A stretch of DNA of 64,000 nucleotides, from the NCBI RefSeq assembly GCF_000284375.1, contig NC_017249.1:3326001-3390000 (forward strand), given 5' to 3'. This document shows positions 8,321-17,112 of this stretch, in pieces. The position numbers and the translations under genes were made by a program. How positions within the stretch are numbered: the first letter of the stretch is position 1; each line of letters begins with the position of its first letter. The notes beneath the pieces are model-generated. The model was not told the DNA's origin. It did no database searches and saw nothing but the letters and a program-made list of their open reading frames with translations. This stretch comes from Bradyrhizobium japonicum USDA 6 (GTDB lineage: Bacteria; Pseudomonadota; Alphaproteobacteria; Rhizobiales; Xanthobacteraceae).

Positions 8321-8662
8321 TCAGTGACCGGACGGATCGGAGCGCGGGCTCGCCGCCGCCCGACTGTTGAGCGTCGTGGAGCCTGCGATTTGAAACAGCC
8401 GCAGCAACAAGGCGATCGCCAGAGCCGTTGCGGAAAACGCGACCACGACTCCTGTGATCACCAGGGCCTGCGGCACCGGGTCGTTGCCAAAGCCCGCTGC
8501 GGCGCCTCGCCGCCCGACGATGCCGAACAGAAGAAATACGCCGCTGCCGAGCAGATTGAATGCGATGATCTTGCGAAGCGGTTGCGGATTGGCAATCAGG
8601 CCGTAGAGCCCGAGTCCGACCGCCGCGGCGGCGCATAGTCCGAACACCGTCACGGCGCTCAT
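8321..8662 (-). CDS. mrpC: Mrp antiporter subunit C (NuoK-like)
   Basis: This 113-residue protein has three hydrophobic helices, with the MrpC/NuoK pattern GLYGLIANPQPLRKIIAFNL followed by GVFLLFGIVGRR, and the signature DPVPQALVITGVVVAFSATA. Its start overlaps the end of mrpB by four bases (ATGA) and it is followed after 22 bases by mrpD, so it is translationally coupled. In Mrp complexes this subunit forms part of the membrane core beside subunits A/D. Confidence 0.9.
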   Translation of the reverse strand: MSAVTVFGLCAAAAVGLGLYGLIANPQPLRKIIAFNLLGSGVFLLFGIVGRRGAAAGFGNDPVPQALVITGVVVAFSATALAIALLLRLFQIAGSTTLNSRAAASPRSDPSGH

Positions 8663-9603
8663 CGCTCAGCACTCCTTTCAGGTGCACCGGCGAGCAGCAG
8701 GCCGAGCGTCGTCGCGATCGTCAGGAGCATCGCGACCTCAATGCTCAGAATTAGCGGCTTGGCGAACGCAACGGGATAGGCAAGGAACGCCGACCCAAAA
8801 CAGAGCCCGCCAAGGCCGACGGCAAGGAATAGGCCGGGGCCGGCCACCAGGATGAGACGTAGCCATCGACTGCGCACGGGCGGGGTATCCACCAGCCCGG
8901 CCATGATCACCAGCAGCCACATCGATGCGAGAACCGCGCCGCCCTGAAATGCTCCGCCGGGGTGATCAGCGCCCGTCCACAGCATGTAACTGCCGACGAC
9001 GATGCCGGCGGGTGGCAACAGGCGCGCAAGAAAGGCGAGAACACCATTTGGATCAGCCTGGTGGCGTGGTCCGGGACGACCGCCCCAGGCCTGGTCCGAC
9101 GCAAGCGACCAGACACCGACGATGGCGAGGAGGAGCACGACCTTCTCGAGCATGGTGTCCATTCCGCGGAATGCCATGAGCACGTTGGTGACGGGGTTGG
9201 TCATTCCGGTCGCCCCGGCATTCGCGACGACGGAGGGCGCGAGCGTTGGCGCCGGATCGGGCAGCAGCAGGATCGTGACGGCCAGCGCTGCCGCGATCGA
9301 CGCGGACAGTATGGCCGCGCTCAAGCGCACGATCAGGCTGGGCCGTTCCGTTGTCATCGCCTCGGTATCGCGCAGCCGAGCCGCCGCACCCAACAGCACG
9401 ACGCCGCCCAGGCCTCCGCCAATTGCAGCCTCGGTCAGTGCGACATCGACGGCGTCAAGACGGACCCAGATCAGCGCAACCAGCAGTCCGTAGGCGATGA
9501 AACCGACCGCGGCCGAATAGGTGTCGGGGACGGCGATCGTCCAGATGGCGAGGCCCAGCACCACGGCGGCGAGCGCGATCTCGAACACTGTTGCGATGTT
9601 CAT
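8659..9603 (-). CDS. mrpB: Mrp antiporter subunit B with N-terminal DUF4040 domain
   Basis: The start at ATG 9603 overlaps the mrpG stop. Residues about 1-85 are DUF4040 (MbhD-like; the C-terminal part of canonical MrpA), seen in IAYGLLVALIWVRLDAVDVA followed by LTEAAIGGG. Residues about 110-310 are MnhB, seen in LLPPAGIVVGSYMLWTGADH and GGAFQGGAVLASMWLLVIMA. The 314-residue length fits a fusion of the two. This puts the part of MrpA that is not antiporter-like into MrpB, as in Mbh/group-2-type modules, and partly explains why no mrpA gene is seen. Confidence 0.85.
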   Translation of the reverse strand: MNIATVFEIALAAVVLGLAIWTIAVPDTYSAAVGFIAYGLLVALIWVRLDAVDVALTEAAIGGGLGGVVLLGAAARLRDTEAMTTERPSLIVRLSAAILSASIAAALAVTILLLPDPAPTLAPSVVANAGATGMTNPVTNVLMAFRGMDTMLEKVVLLLAIVGVWSLASDQAWGGRPGPRHQADPNGVLAFLARLLPPAGIVVGSYMLWTGADHPGGAFQGGAVLASMWLLVIMAGLVDTPPVRSRWLRLILVAGPGLFLAVGLGGLCFGSAFLAYPVAFAKPLILSIEVAMLLTIATTLGLLLAGAPERSAER

Positions 9604-9892
9604 TTGCCTGACCCGCTCTGACGTGCCGTGCGCGCGATCAATTGGGAGACGGTGGCGCCCGCGAGCAGCACGAACATCCAGATGCTGATCAGCTTCAGTC
9701 CGTCGCGCAGGCTTCCTGTTTGGGGAGCAGTCCGAGCACGACGAAACCCAGGCCGAGGTTATCGGCCTTGCTGAGCGCGTGCAGACGAGTGAGGGTGTCG
9801 GGAAAGCGAAGAAGGCCGACGGTGCCGGCGAAAAAGAAGAATACGCCTGCCGACACTCCCGCAACCGTGATGATGTCGCGTGCGACGCTCAT
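9600..9892 (-). pseudogene. mrpG: Mrp antiporter subunit G, single-base frameshift
   Basis: From ATG 9892 the frame gives MSVARDIITVAGVSAGVFFF, then GTVGLLRFPDTLTRLHALSK and DNLGLGFVVLGLLP, typical MrpG, then stops early. In another frame the expected end (GSLRDGLKLISIWMFVLLAG followed by TVSQLIARTARQ) runs exactly to a TGA overlapping the mrpB start. Adding one base to the G4 run at 9722-9725 restores a normal protein of about 96 residues. Because both halves and the ATGA junctions to mrpF and mrpB are intact, I think the gene is functional and the base loss is an error, but a real mutation cannot be excluded. Confidence 0.85.
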
Positions 9893-10179
9893 CTGTCCTC
9901 CCCCGGATCGGCCCCGTCGGTTTCGAGGCGGGAGAGCCCCTTCTTGACGAATGCGATGGATGCGAAAGTGGCGAGCAGTGCCAGTATCAATGCCACGTCG
10001 ACGGCCGCCGGCACGCCTGTCACGGTGCCGATCAGCAGCAAGACGGCAATGCCAGCAGTCCCGATCAGTTGCGCCGCCATCATCCGGTCGGCATCTGTCG
10101 GGCCACGCAAGATGGAGACCAGCCCGAGCCCCAGCATCGCCAGGATCAGGCCGACTGCGGCGATCAGGAATTCAGTCAT
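9889..10179 (-). CDS. mrpF: Mrp antiporter subunit F
   Basis: The 96-residue protein starts MTEFLIAAVGLILAMLGLGL and has three membrane helices with the family motif LRGPTDADRMMAAQLIGTAG. The start at 10179 lies within the last codons of mrpE and the stop overlaps the mrpG start (ATGA). MrpF is a small structural subunit of the complex; the tight overlaps on both sides indicate one transcript. Confidence 0.9.
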   Translation of the reverse strand: MTEFLIAAVGLILAMLGLGLVSILRGPTDADRMMAAQLIGTAGIAVLLLIGTVTGVPAAVDVALILALLATFASIAFVKKGLSRLETDGADPGEDR

Positions 10180-10693
10180 TGTAGAGGGCCCGAACCAATG
10201 CCGCTTCCTCCGCGGCAAGTTCGGCAACGACCGGTTGCTCGACGTCGAGACAGTGATAGACGAGCTGCCCGTTCTCCTCCCCGGTTGGCACAGTGCCAGG
10301 CAAAAGGCTGGTGAGTGTCGTGAACACGTTACGTCGCATCCCGCGTGAGAGGCCGGTCGGATAGAACACAAATCCCGGCCGCAGCGGCAGCCGGGGATCG
10401 AGCGCGCGGCGCGCGACGTCTACGCCGGCGACCACCGATTGGTACAGGAAAAGCAGCGCCAGGCGGACCATGGCAGGAATTGACCGCCGGGATCTGCTCG
10501 GCTCCAGCAGGCGCAGGCTTGTCCAGGTTGCTGCCGCGATTGCTGCCGCGGCGGCAGGAATATCTGTCGGATTGGCGCCGGCGAGCACGAGCCAGAGGCA
10601 AAGGAAAAATGCCGCTCTGAAAGTCGCAGTTCGCCACGATCCTCCAACCGCGACGACGGCACGCCCGTATCGATCACCTGAGGACCCTGTCAT
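10172..10693 (-). CDS. mrpE: Mrp antiporter subunit E
   Basis: The start is placed at ATG 10693, preceded by GAGGAA at about 6 bases; a longer frame upstream has no family similarity. The 173-residue protein has two N-terminal helices (FRAAFFLCLWLVLAGANPTD, IPAAAAAIAAATW) and the MrpE features VRLALLFLYQSVVAGVDVAR, RALDPRLPLRPG and FTTLTSLLPGT. It is the first gene of the mrpEFGBCD operon. The 365 bp between it and the divergent RND adaptor gene should hold the operon promoter. Confidence 0.88.
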   Translation of the reverse strand: MTGSSGDRYGRAVVAVGGSWRTATFRAAFFLCLWLVLAGANPTDIPAAAAAIAAATWTSLRLLEPSRSRRSIPAMVRLALLFLYQSVVAGVDVARRALDPRLPLRPGFVFYPTGLSRGMRRNVFTTLTSLLPGTVPTGEENGQLVYHCLDVEQPVVAELAAEEAALVRALYND

Positions 10694-11058
10694 CCCGGTT
10701 TCCTCGGTTGCTCCCGGATTGTGTCGTCCGGGTCTGCCGTGCTTTGAAGAAGCGCGTTTGCGCGCCCCAGACGAGAATTCAAACGGCGGAGCCGCGGCAG
10801 GGGTCGCGACTGCTTCACCTGACGATTGCATCATGCGTCGTGGACGGAACCGGCGACATCGGGTGATTGCCTGATCATGTCTCAGGAATCTGCTGATGGC
10901 CGAGCACGGATTCCATCCGGCACCAACGAGTAGATTTACCGATGTTGACGGCGGACTCCTTCGGCAAAAATGCGGATGGCGGTACCGGGAAAATGCGACT
11001 GCGGACCGAGCAATCCTCCCGGCAAGATCTCACTCCCGGAACGGAACAGGTCATATTC

Positions 11059-12162
11059 ATGCACGGCAGCCGATCCGCGCCCCGAAACATCCTCACATCG
11101 ACGCTGGTGATGGCGTTCTCGCTGATGCTGGCAGGATGTGGACGGGAAACCGAAACCAAGGACGCATCTCCGCCGCGGATCGTACGTACAGCGACCGTAG
11201 AAAAGCGCAAGGTCACAACGCCGCTGACATTCTCCGGACGGGTCGAGGCAGAAGACGAGGTGAATGTCGCATTCCGGATCTCGGGACGATTGTTGAGTAA
11301 TGACACCAAGATAGGCGACCGGGTCAAGGCCGGCCAGGTGCTGGCACGATTGGAGTCGCAGAATGAACTGAGCACGCTGCGGCAGGCGCAGGCCTCCCTT
11401 GCCGCCGCTCAGGGGCAATTGACCCAGGCGCGCAATCACTTCGACCGCCAGGAGACACTGCTGGCCCAGGGGTGGACCACGCGCGCCAACTATGATGCCG
11501 CAACCCAGGCGCGGCAAACCGCGCAATCGCAAGTCGATGCGGCCGAAGCGCAACTGAGTTCTGCGCACGACCTCGTTGGTTTCACCGAACTCAAGGCTGA
11601 TGCACCCGGTGTGATAACAGCCACAGGTCCGGTCGCCGGCGAGGTCGTCCAAGTCGGGCAGATGATCGCCAGGATCGCACGGCAGGACGGTCGCGATGCG
11701 ATCTTCGATGTCCCCGCTCAATTGATCAGGTCGGCCTCCACCGATCCGGAGATCACCGTCAGCTTGGCTGACGATCCGTCGATAACGGCGCAAGGGCGCA
11801 TTCGCGAAGTCGCTGCGCAGGCCAGTGCTGTGACCCGAACCTTCGAGGTCAAGGTCGGCCTGACGGATCCGCCAGCCGCGATGCGGTTGGGTGCGTCAGT
11901 GATAGGGCGAGTGAGTACCACTGCAGGGCCGATGATCGATATTCCATCTTCCGCGCTGACCAGGATGAACGAGCAGCCCGCCGTATGGGTCGTCGACCCG
12001 GCCACCGCCACGGTCGCGGTGCGCAATGTGGACGTGCTGCGATTCGATGAAGCGCAGGCCATCATATCCCAGGGGCTCGACATCGGCGAAATAGTTGTCA
12101 CCGCCGGCGTTCAGGCGTTGCATCCGGGCCAGAAGGTCCGGATTCTTGGATCCGAGCCATGA
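11059..12162 (+). CDS. RND efflux periplasmic adaptor lipoprotein
   Basis: The start is placed at ATG 11059 because it gives a clean lipoprotein signal (VMAFSLMLAGCG, lipobox Cys). The mature protein follows the membrane-fusion-protein plan: lipoyl half (RVEAEDEVNVAFRISGRLLS, then GDRVKAGQVLARLESQNE), a long helical hairpin with Gln/Ala repeats (about residues 95-160), the second lipoyl half (LKADAPGVITATGPVAGEVV), and beta-barrel and proximal domains. It overlaps the start of the permease gene by four bases. No outer-membrane TolC-type gene lies nearby, so a shared channel is probable. In-frame starts extend up to 10942. Confidence 0.87.
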   Translation: MHGSRSAPRNILTSTLVMAFSLMLAGCGRETETKDASPPRIVRTATVEKRKVTTPLTFSGRVEAEDEVNVAFRISGRLLSNDTKIGDRVKAGQVLARLESQNELSTLRQAQASLAAAQGQLTQARNHFDRQETLLAQGWTTRANYDAATQARQTAQSQVDAAEAQLSSAHDLVGFTELKADAPGVITATGPVAGEVVQVGQMIARIARQDGRDAIFDVPAQLIRSASTDPEITVSLADDPSITAQGRIREVAAQASAVTRTFEVKVGLTDPPAAMRLGASVIGRVSTTAGPMIDIPSSALTRMNEQPAVWVVDPATATVAVRNVDVLRFDEAQAIISQGLDIGEIVVTAGVQALHPGQKVRILGSEP

Positions 12163-15100
12163 GCGGAATTAATCTTTCCGACTGGGCTCTGAAACACCGT
12201 TCGCTGGTCGTCTATATGATGATGATTGCGGTGGTCGGGGGGGCGCTGTCCTATTTCCGGTTGGGGCGCAACGAAGATCCCGCCTTCATCATCAAGACCA
12301 TGGTCGTCCAGGCCGCGTGGCCTGGCGCAACTGTGGAAGAGACGATGAAGCAGGTGACTGAGCGCCTCGAACGCCACTTGCAGGAAACGCCGCATCTGGA
12401 CTTCCTGCGGAGCTTCACAAGGGCCGGTGTCGCGACCGTCTTTGTAAATCTGAAGGGGAGCGCGAATGCGAAGCAGGTGGCCGACACCTGGTACCACGTA
12501 CGAAAGACGATCGGAGACATGCGTCATACACTACCCGCAGGCGTGATCGGGCCGGGGTTCAATGACGAATTCGGTGATACATTCGGCATCATCTATGGCT
12601 TTACCAGTGACGGCTTCACTCAGCGCGAGTTGCGCGATCGGGTCGAGGACATCCGCTCAAGGCTGCTTCTCGTACCTGACGTGTCAAAGATCGAGCTTCT
12701 GGGCGAACAGGATGAAGTGATCTTCGTCGAGTTCTCCACGAAGGAGCTCGCGGCCCTCGGAATTGATCGGTCCGCTCTTATTGCGGCGCTCCAGTCGCAA
12801 AACATCGTGCGTCCGGCGGGAACGATTCAGACCGGCTTGGAAAGCATCTCGATTCGGGTATCAGGCAGCTTCCAGTCGGAGCAGGACATCGCCAACATCA
12901 ATTTTTCCGCCGGTGGCCGCATGCTTCGCCTGAGCGATATTGCGCAGGTGCGACGCGGCTACACGGATCCGCCCCAGCCGATGTTTCGGATCAATGGCAA
13001 ACCGGCAATAGGCCTTGCGATCGCCATGCGGGATGGCGGCGACATTCTCGCGCTCGGCGCCAATATCAGAAAGGCAATGGCGCAAATCACCGCGGATCTC
13101 CCCATCGGAATCGAGCCCAGCCTGGTCGCTGACCAGCCCGTTGTCGTCGACCAGGCGATCCGCGAGTTTACGGTCTCGCTGTTGCAGGCGATCGGCATCA
13201 TCATGGTGGTGAGTTTCATCAGCCTGGGCGTACGACCCGGCCTGATCATCGCGCTGGCCATACCGTTCACGCTGGCGATCGTGTTTCCGATCATGGGACT
13301 TCTCAGCATCGATATGCAGCGAATATCGCTTGGCGCGCTCATCATTGCGCTCGCATTGCTGGTCGACGATGCGATGACCACGACCGATGCAACGCTCAGT
13401 CGGCTCGCAGAGGGCGCCAGTAAGATCGAGGCGGCAACTTTCGCATATCGGACCCATGCAATGGCGATGCTCGCGGGCACGCTGGTGACGATAGCGGGCT
13501 TTATACCGGTCGGCTTTGCCGCGAGTTCCGCCGGTGAATACACGTTCTCGCTCTTCGCCGTGGTCACGATCGCACTGCTGGTTTCCTGGTTCGTTGCGGT
13601 CATTTTCACGCCACTGCTCGGAGCAGCGATCCTTGTTCCACCGAAGCAAACAAGTACGGCGGATCCGGGCAGGATCTTCCGCATGTATCGGAGTTTCCTG
13701 ACTTTCGCGATGCGCGCGAAATGGCTGACGATCGCGATCTCCTTGGCACTCTTCGCTTGTTCGGTGCTTGCGCTGCCGCTCATCCCGCGACAATTCTTTC
13801 CATCGTCGGACCGTCCCGAATTGCTCGTGGACCTGAGCTTGCCGCAGAACTCGTCAATCCACGCGAGCGAGGCTGCGGCAAAGCGCCTGGATGCTGCCCT
13901 TTCGAGCGATGCCGATGTGGCGCGGTGGAGCACCTATGTCGGGCGCGGCGCCATCCGCTTCTATTTGCCCCTTAATGTTCAGCTCCCGAACGATTTCTTC
14001 ACGCAGGCCGTGGTGATCGCCAAGGATGTCGCTGCACGCGAGCGCCTGCATTCCAAGCTCGAAAAGCTGCTCGCGCAGGATTTTCCTAACGCGATTGCGT
14101 TCGTTTCTCCGCTTGAGCTCGGACCGCCGGTCGGATGGCCGGTGCAGTATCGGGTCAGTGGGCCCGACGTGGAACGGGTGCGCGAAATCGCGCTCAAAGT
14201 CGGACAGATCGTAGCCTCCAGTCCGGACACCAAGCAGGTGAATTTCGATTGGATGGAACCCAATCGCCAAGTGCGTATTCGCGTGGACCAGAACGAGGCT
14301 CGCCTTCTCGGCCTCAGTTCGCAAGCGATCGCGACAGTCCTGAATACGGTCATATCCGGCACACCCATTACCCAGGTTCGCGACGATATCTATCTGGTCA
14401 ATGTGGTGGCGCGCGCGACCAACGAGCAGAGGGGCTCGCTGGACGGTCTGCGCAACTTGCAGGTGGCGCTGCCGGGTGGGCAGACTGTTCCTCTCAGCCA
14501 GTTCGCCTCCTTCGAATATGACCAGGAGTTTCCGCTCGTCTGGCGGCGCGACCGCATTCCGACCCTGACGGTTCAGGCTGCCATTGCCGGTGACAAGCTG
14601 CCGGAGAGCGTGGTTACGTCGCTCGCGATGGCGATCGAGAACTTCAGAAAGAGCCTTCCTTCGGGGTACAGCGTCGTCGTGGGTGGCACCGTGGAGGAAA
14701 GTCAGAAGTCGCAGGCGTCTGTGCTGGCAGTGGTGCCGGTGATGCTGTTGGTCATGTTTACCGTCCTCATGGTGCAGCTCCAGAGCTTTCCGAGACTGTT
14801 CATGGTGCTCAGCGTGGCGCCACTCGGCCTTATCGGCGTGGTTGCAGCGTTGATGCTGTCCGGCAGGCCCCTGGGTTTTGTCGCCATTCTCGGCGTGCTC
14901 GCGCTGCTGGGCATGATCAGCAAGAACGCGGTCATTCTGATCGGTCAGATCGACGCCGAACGGGCTTTGGGCAAGACGGCCTGGGACGCTGCGGTGGATG
15001 CCAGCAGTTCCCGTTTCCGGCCGATCATGTTGACGGCCGTATCGACTGTTCTCGGGATGATTCCAATCGCGCCAACAGTATTCTGGGGACCGATGGCCTT

Positions 15101-15224
15101 CGCGATCATGGGCGGACTCCTTGTCGCCACCGTTCTGACGCTGGTCTTCCTGCCGACGCTGTATGTAGCCTGGTTTGCGCGGGACGAGAAAGAGCAACCG
15201 TCCGCGGGATCGCGCCCGGCCTGA
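12159..15224 (+). CDS. RND family efflux permease
   Basis: The 1021-residue protein has the full RND layout: an N-terminal helix (LVVYMMMIAVVGGALSYF), a large periplasmic loop, a central membrane block (about 330-530) with LIIALALLVDDAMTTTDATL in TM4 (the proton-relay Asp pair, as LVDDAM), a second periplasmic loop (about 550-840), and a C-terminal block (VLAVVPVMLLVMFTVLMVQL, LGMISKNAVILIGQIDAERA). The start pattern GRNEDPAFIIKTMVVQAAWP is that of the branch distinct from AcrB. It is translationally coupled to the adaptor (ATGA). Substrate is unknown. The gene converges on the SLC13 gene with 6 bases between stops. Confidence 0.9.
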   Translation: MSGINLSDWALKHRSLVVYMMMIAVVGGALSYFRLGRNEDPAFIIKTMVVQAAWPGATVEETMKQVTERLERHLQETPHLDFLRSFTRAGVATVFVNLKGSANAKQVADTWYHVRKTIGDMRHTLPAGVIGPGFNDEFGDTFGIIYGFTSDGFTQRELRDRVEDIRSRLLLVPDVSKIELLGEQDEVIFVEFSTKELAALGIDRSALIAALQSQNIVRPAGTIQTGLESISIRVSGSFQSEQDIANINFSAGGRMLRLSDIAQVRRGYTDPPQPMFRINGKPAIGLAIAMRDGGDILALGANIRKAMAQITADLPIGIEPSLVADQPVVVDQAIREFTVSLLQAIGIIMVVSFISLGVRPGLIIALAIPFTLAIVFPIMGLLSIDMQRISLGALIIALALLVDDAMTTTDATLSRLAEGASKIEAATFAYRTHAMAMLAGTLVTIAGFIPVGFAASSAGEYTFSLFAVVTIALLVSWFVAVIFTPLLGAAILVPPKQTSTADPGRIFRMYRSFLTFAMRAKWLTIAISLALFACSVLALPLIPRQFFPSSDRPELLVDLSLPQNSSIHASEAAAKRLDAALSSDADVARWSTYVGRGAIRFYLPLNVQLPNDFFTQAVVIAKDVAARERLHSKLEKLLAQDFPNAIAFVSPLELGPPVGWPVQYRVSGPDVERVREIALKVGQIVASSPDTKQVNFDWMEPNRQVRIRVDQNEARLLGLSSQAIATVLNTVISGTPITQVRDDIYLVNVVARATNEQRGSLDGLRNLQVALPGGQTVPLSQFASFEYDQEFPLVWRRDRIPTLTVQAAIAGDKLPESVVTSLAMAIENFRKSLPSGYSVVVGGTVEESQKSQASVLAVVPVMLLVMFTVLMVQLQSFPRLFMVLSVAPLGLIGVVAALMLSGRPLGFVAILGVLALLGMISKNAVILIGQIDAERALGKTAWDAAVDASSSRFRPIMLTAVSTVLGMIPIAPTVFWGPMAFAIMGGLLVATVLTLVFLPTLYVAWFARDEKEQPSAGSRPA

Positions 15225-15230
15225 CGGCCG

Positions 15231-17060
15231 CTAAAATCGGAGCAGCCAAGGCACCAGCGCCAGGGTCGTTACCATCACGACGACGGTAAAAGGGACACCA
15301 ATTTTCAAGAAATCGCCGAAACCGTAATTGCCCGGTCCGACCACCAAGGTGTTCACCGGCGAAGACACAGGCGTCATGAAGGCGGCCGAGGCTGCGATGG
15401 CGATAGTCATCGCGAAGGGATACGGCGAGGCGCCGATGTCCTTCGCGACGGCGAGCGCTACTGGCGCCATGAGCACCGCGGTTGCCGTATTCGAGATGAA
15501 CAGGCCAAGGGCGGCCGTGATCACGAAGAGCAGCGCCAACAGGACTCGCGGTGATGCCTCGCCCGCGAGATGCGTCACCGCGTCGGCGGCGAGATCGACA
15601 CCACCGGTTCGTTGCAACGCGAGCGAAAAGGGCAGCATGCCGACAATAAGAACCAGGCTCTTCCAATTGATCGAGGCATAGGCACTGTTGAAATCCACGC
15701 AGCCCAGCGACCCCATCAGCAAGCAGCCGATCAGAACCGCGTGCACGTTCGGCACCACACCGCTGACCATCATACCGACCGTCAAAGCCAGCACCGCCAG
15801 AGCCTGAGGTGCGAGGTTCGCGGCCGGCAGAACCTCTTTGTGCTCGGTCGGTAGGTTCAGGACGACAAGATCCGAGAATTCGGATCGCAGCTTGCGGATG
15901 TCAGACCAGAAGCCGGTCAGCAGAAGGGTGTCACCGACCTTCAAGGTCTCATCGAGCAGCCCCTGGCTCACGACCTCGCGACCGTGCCGCAACCCCAGCA
16001 CCGTCAATCCCATTTCGCTGCGCACCCGCGCTTGCAAAATGCTCTGGCCAATCAGCTTGGACTCCGCCGGGACGATGACTTCGACCATGCCGATCTCCTG
16101 CGAACGATCGGTGAAGTAGCCGCCATCGCCCAAAGGGAGCTTTTCGACCTTATAGTCATTCAGCATCCGGTTGGTTTCGGCAGGGGACGCGATGACGTCG
16201 AGTAGCATGATCTGCCCGGCGGCCAGTTCGGTCCGTGCTTTCGGGCGGCTCACCTCGGTCCCAAAGCGGCCTGGGAGCTCGATGGCGAGCAGATTCACGC
16301 CACGGTCCCGGAGCGGAAGCTCTTCCAGACGCTTGCCGATCAGTGGCGAGTCAGTCAGCACGCGCACGCGCAAGGCTCGATCGGCCAGGCCATACTGCGT
16401 CACCCAATCAAGCAAGTTCGGCTGACGGTGTTCGCCGTCCACACGCTTGGCCGAGACGGGCAGAAACCGCCGCGCGAACAGCATATAGGCAATGCCGAGC
16501 GCCAGGAATGTGAGCCCAAAGGGCGTGAAGCTGAAAAAGCCGAAGCCTGCCGCACCCTGGCGGATCAGCTCGGCGTTGACCACGAGATTTGGCGCCGTCG
16601 CGACCAGGGTGAGCATGCCACTGATCAGGGCCGCAAAGCTCAAGGGCATCATCAGCTGGCTCGGCGCGGCGCCCGTGTTCTGACAGATGCGCAGCACGAC
16701 CGGGATGAAGATGGCCACCACGGCGGTCGAACTCATGAATGCACCGAGCCCGCTGACCGCGAGCATCAGCAGCACCAGCATGCGCGTCTCGCTGCTGCCG
16801 GCGGTCGCGTTCAGCCAATCGCCGAGCCGACGCGCCACACCGGTGCGTACCAGTCCTTCTCCGATCACGAACAGACCCGCGATCAGCACGACGCTGGGAT
16901 CACTGAACCCCGCCAGTGCCTCGTTGATGGTAATCACCCCAGTAAATGGCATGATCACGATCATCAGCAGCGCGACCGCATCCATGCGCGGGCGATTGGC
17001 CATAAACATCACGATCGCGGCCGCAAGCAGCAGAAGAACCAAAGCAAGATTGGTGTTCAT
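15231..17060 (-). CDS. SLC13-family permease with RCK/TrkA-C domains (copy 2)
   Basis: This 609-residue protein has two membrane halves of the DASS/ion-transporter type, with PSVVLIAGLFVIGEGLVRTG and SFAALISGMLTLVATAPNLV in the first and MTPVSSPVNTLVVGPGNYGF in the second. Between them (about 205-395) lie two soluble TrkA-C/RCK_C domains, seen in LTDSPLIGKRLEELPLRDRG and ESKLIGQSILQARVRSEMGL. The membrane part resembles dicarboxylate/sulfate carriers; RCK_C domains suggest regulation by a small ligand. It lies 52 bases after a sister gene of identical length, so the pair arose by tandem duplication and is probably co-transcribed. Confidence 0.85.
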   Translation of the reverse strand: MNTNLALVLLLLAAAIVMFMANRPRMDAVALLMIVIMPFTGVITINEALAGFSDPSVVLIAGLFVIGEGLVRTGVARRLGDWLNATAGSSETRMLVLLMLAVSGLGAFMSSTAVVAIFIPVVLRICQNTGAAPSQLMMPLSFAALISGMLTLVATAPNLVVNAELIRQGAAGFGFFSFTPFGLTFLALGIAYMLFARRFLPVSAKRVDGEHRQPNLLDWVTQYGLADRALRVRVLTDSPLIGKRLEELPLRDRGVNLLAIELPGRFGTEVSRPKARTELAAGQIMLLDVIASPAETNRMLNDYKVEKLPLGDGGYFTDRSQEIGMVEVIVPAESKLIGQSILQARVRSEMGLTVLGLRHGREVVSQGLLDETLKVGDTLLLTGFWSDIRKLRSEFSDLVVLNLPTEHKEVLPAANLAPQALAVLALTVGMMVSGVVPNVHAVLIGCLLMGSLGCVDFNSAYASINWKSLVLIVGMLPFSLALQRTGGVDLAADAVTHLAGEASPRVLLALLFVITAALGLFISNTATAVLMAPVALAVAKDIGASPYPFAMTIAIAASAAFMTPVSSPVNTLVVGPGNYGFGDFLKIGVPFTVVVMVTTLALVPWLLRF

Positions 17061-17112
17061 GCGGAAATACCCGGTCGGTTAAGACGCAAACCAATCGTCC
17101 TGCGCAAACTGC

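Noticed and set aside
12861..15197. Long minus-strand ORFs opposite the RND permease
   Set aside because: They are antisense shadows, rich in Arg, His, Asp and Gln, typical for high-GC DNA, with no family features.
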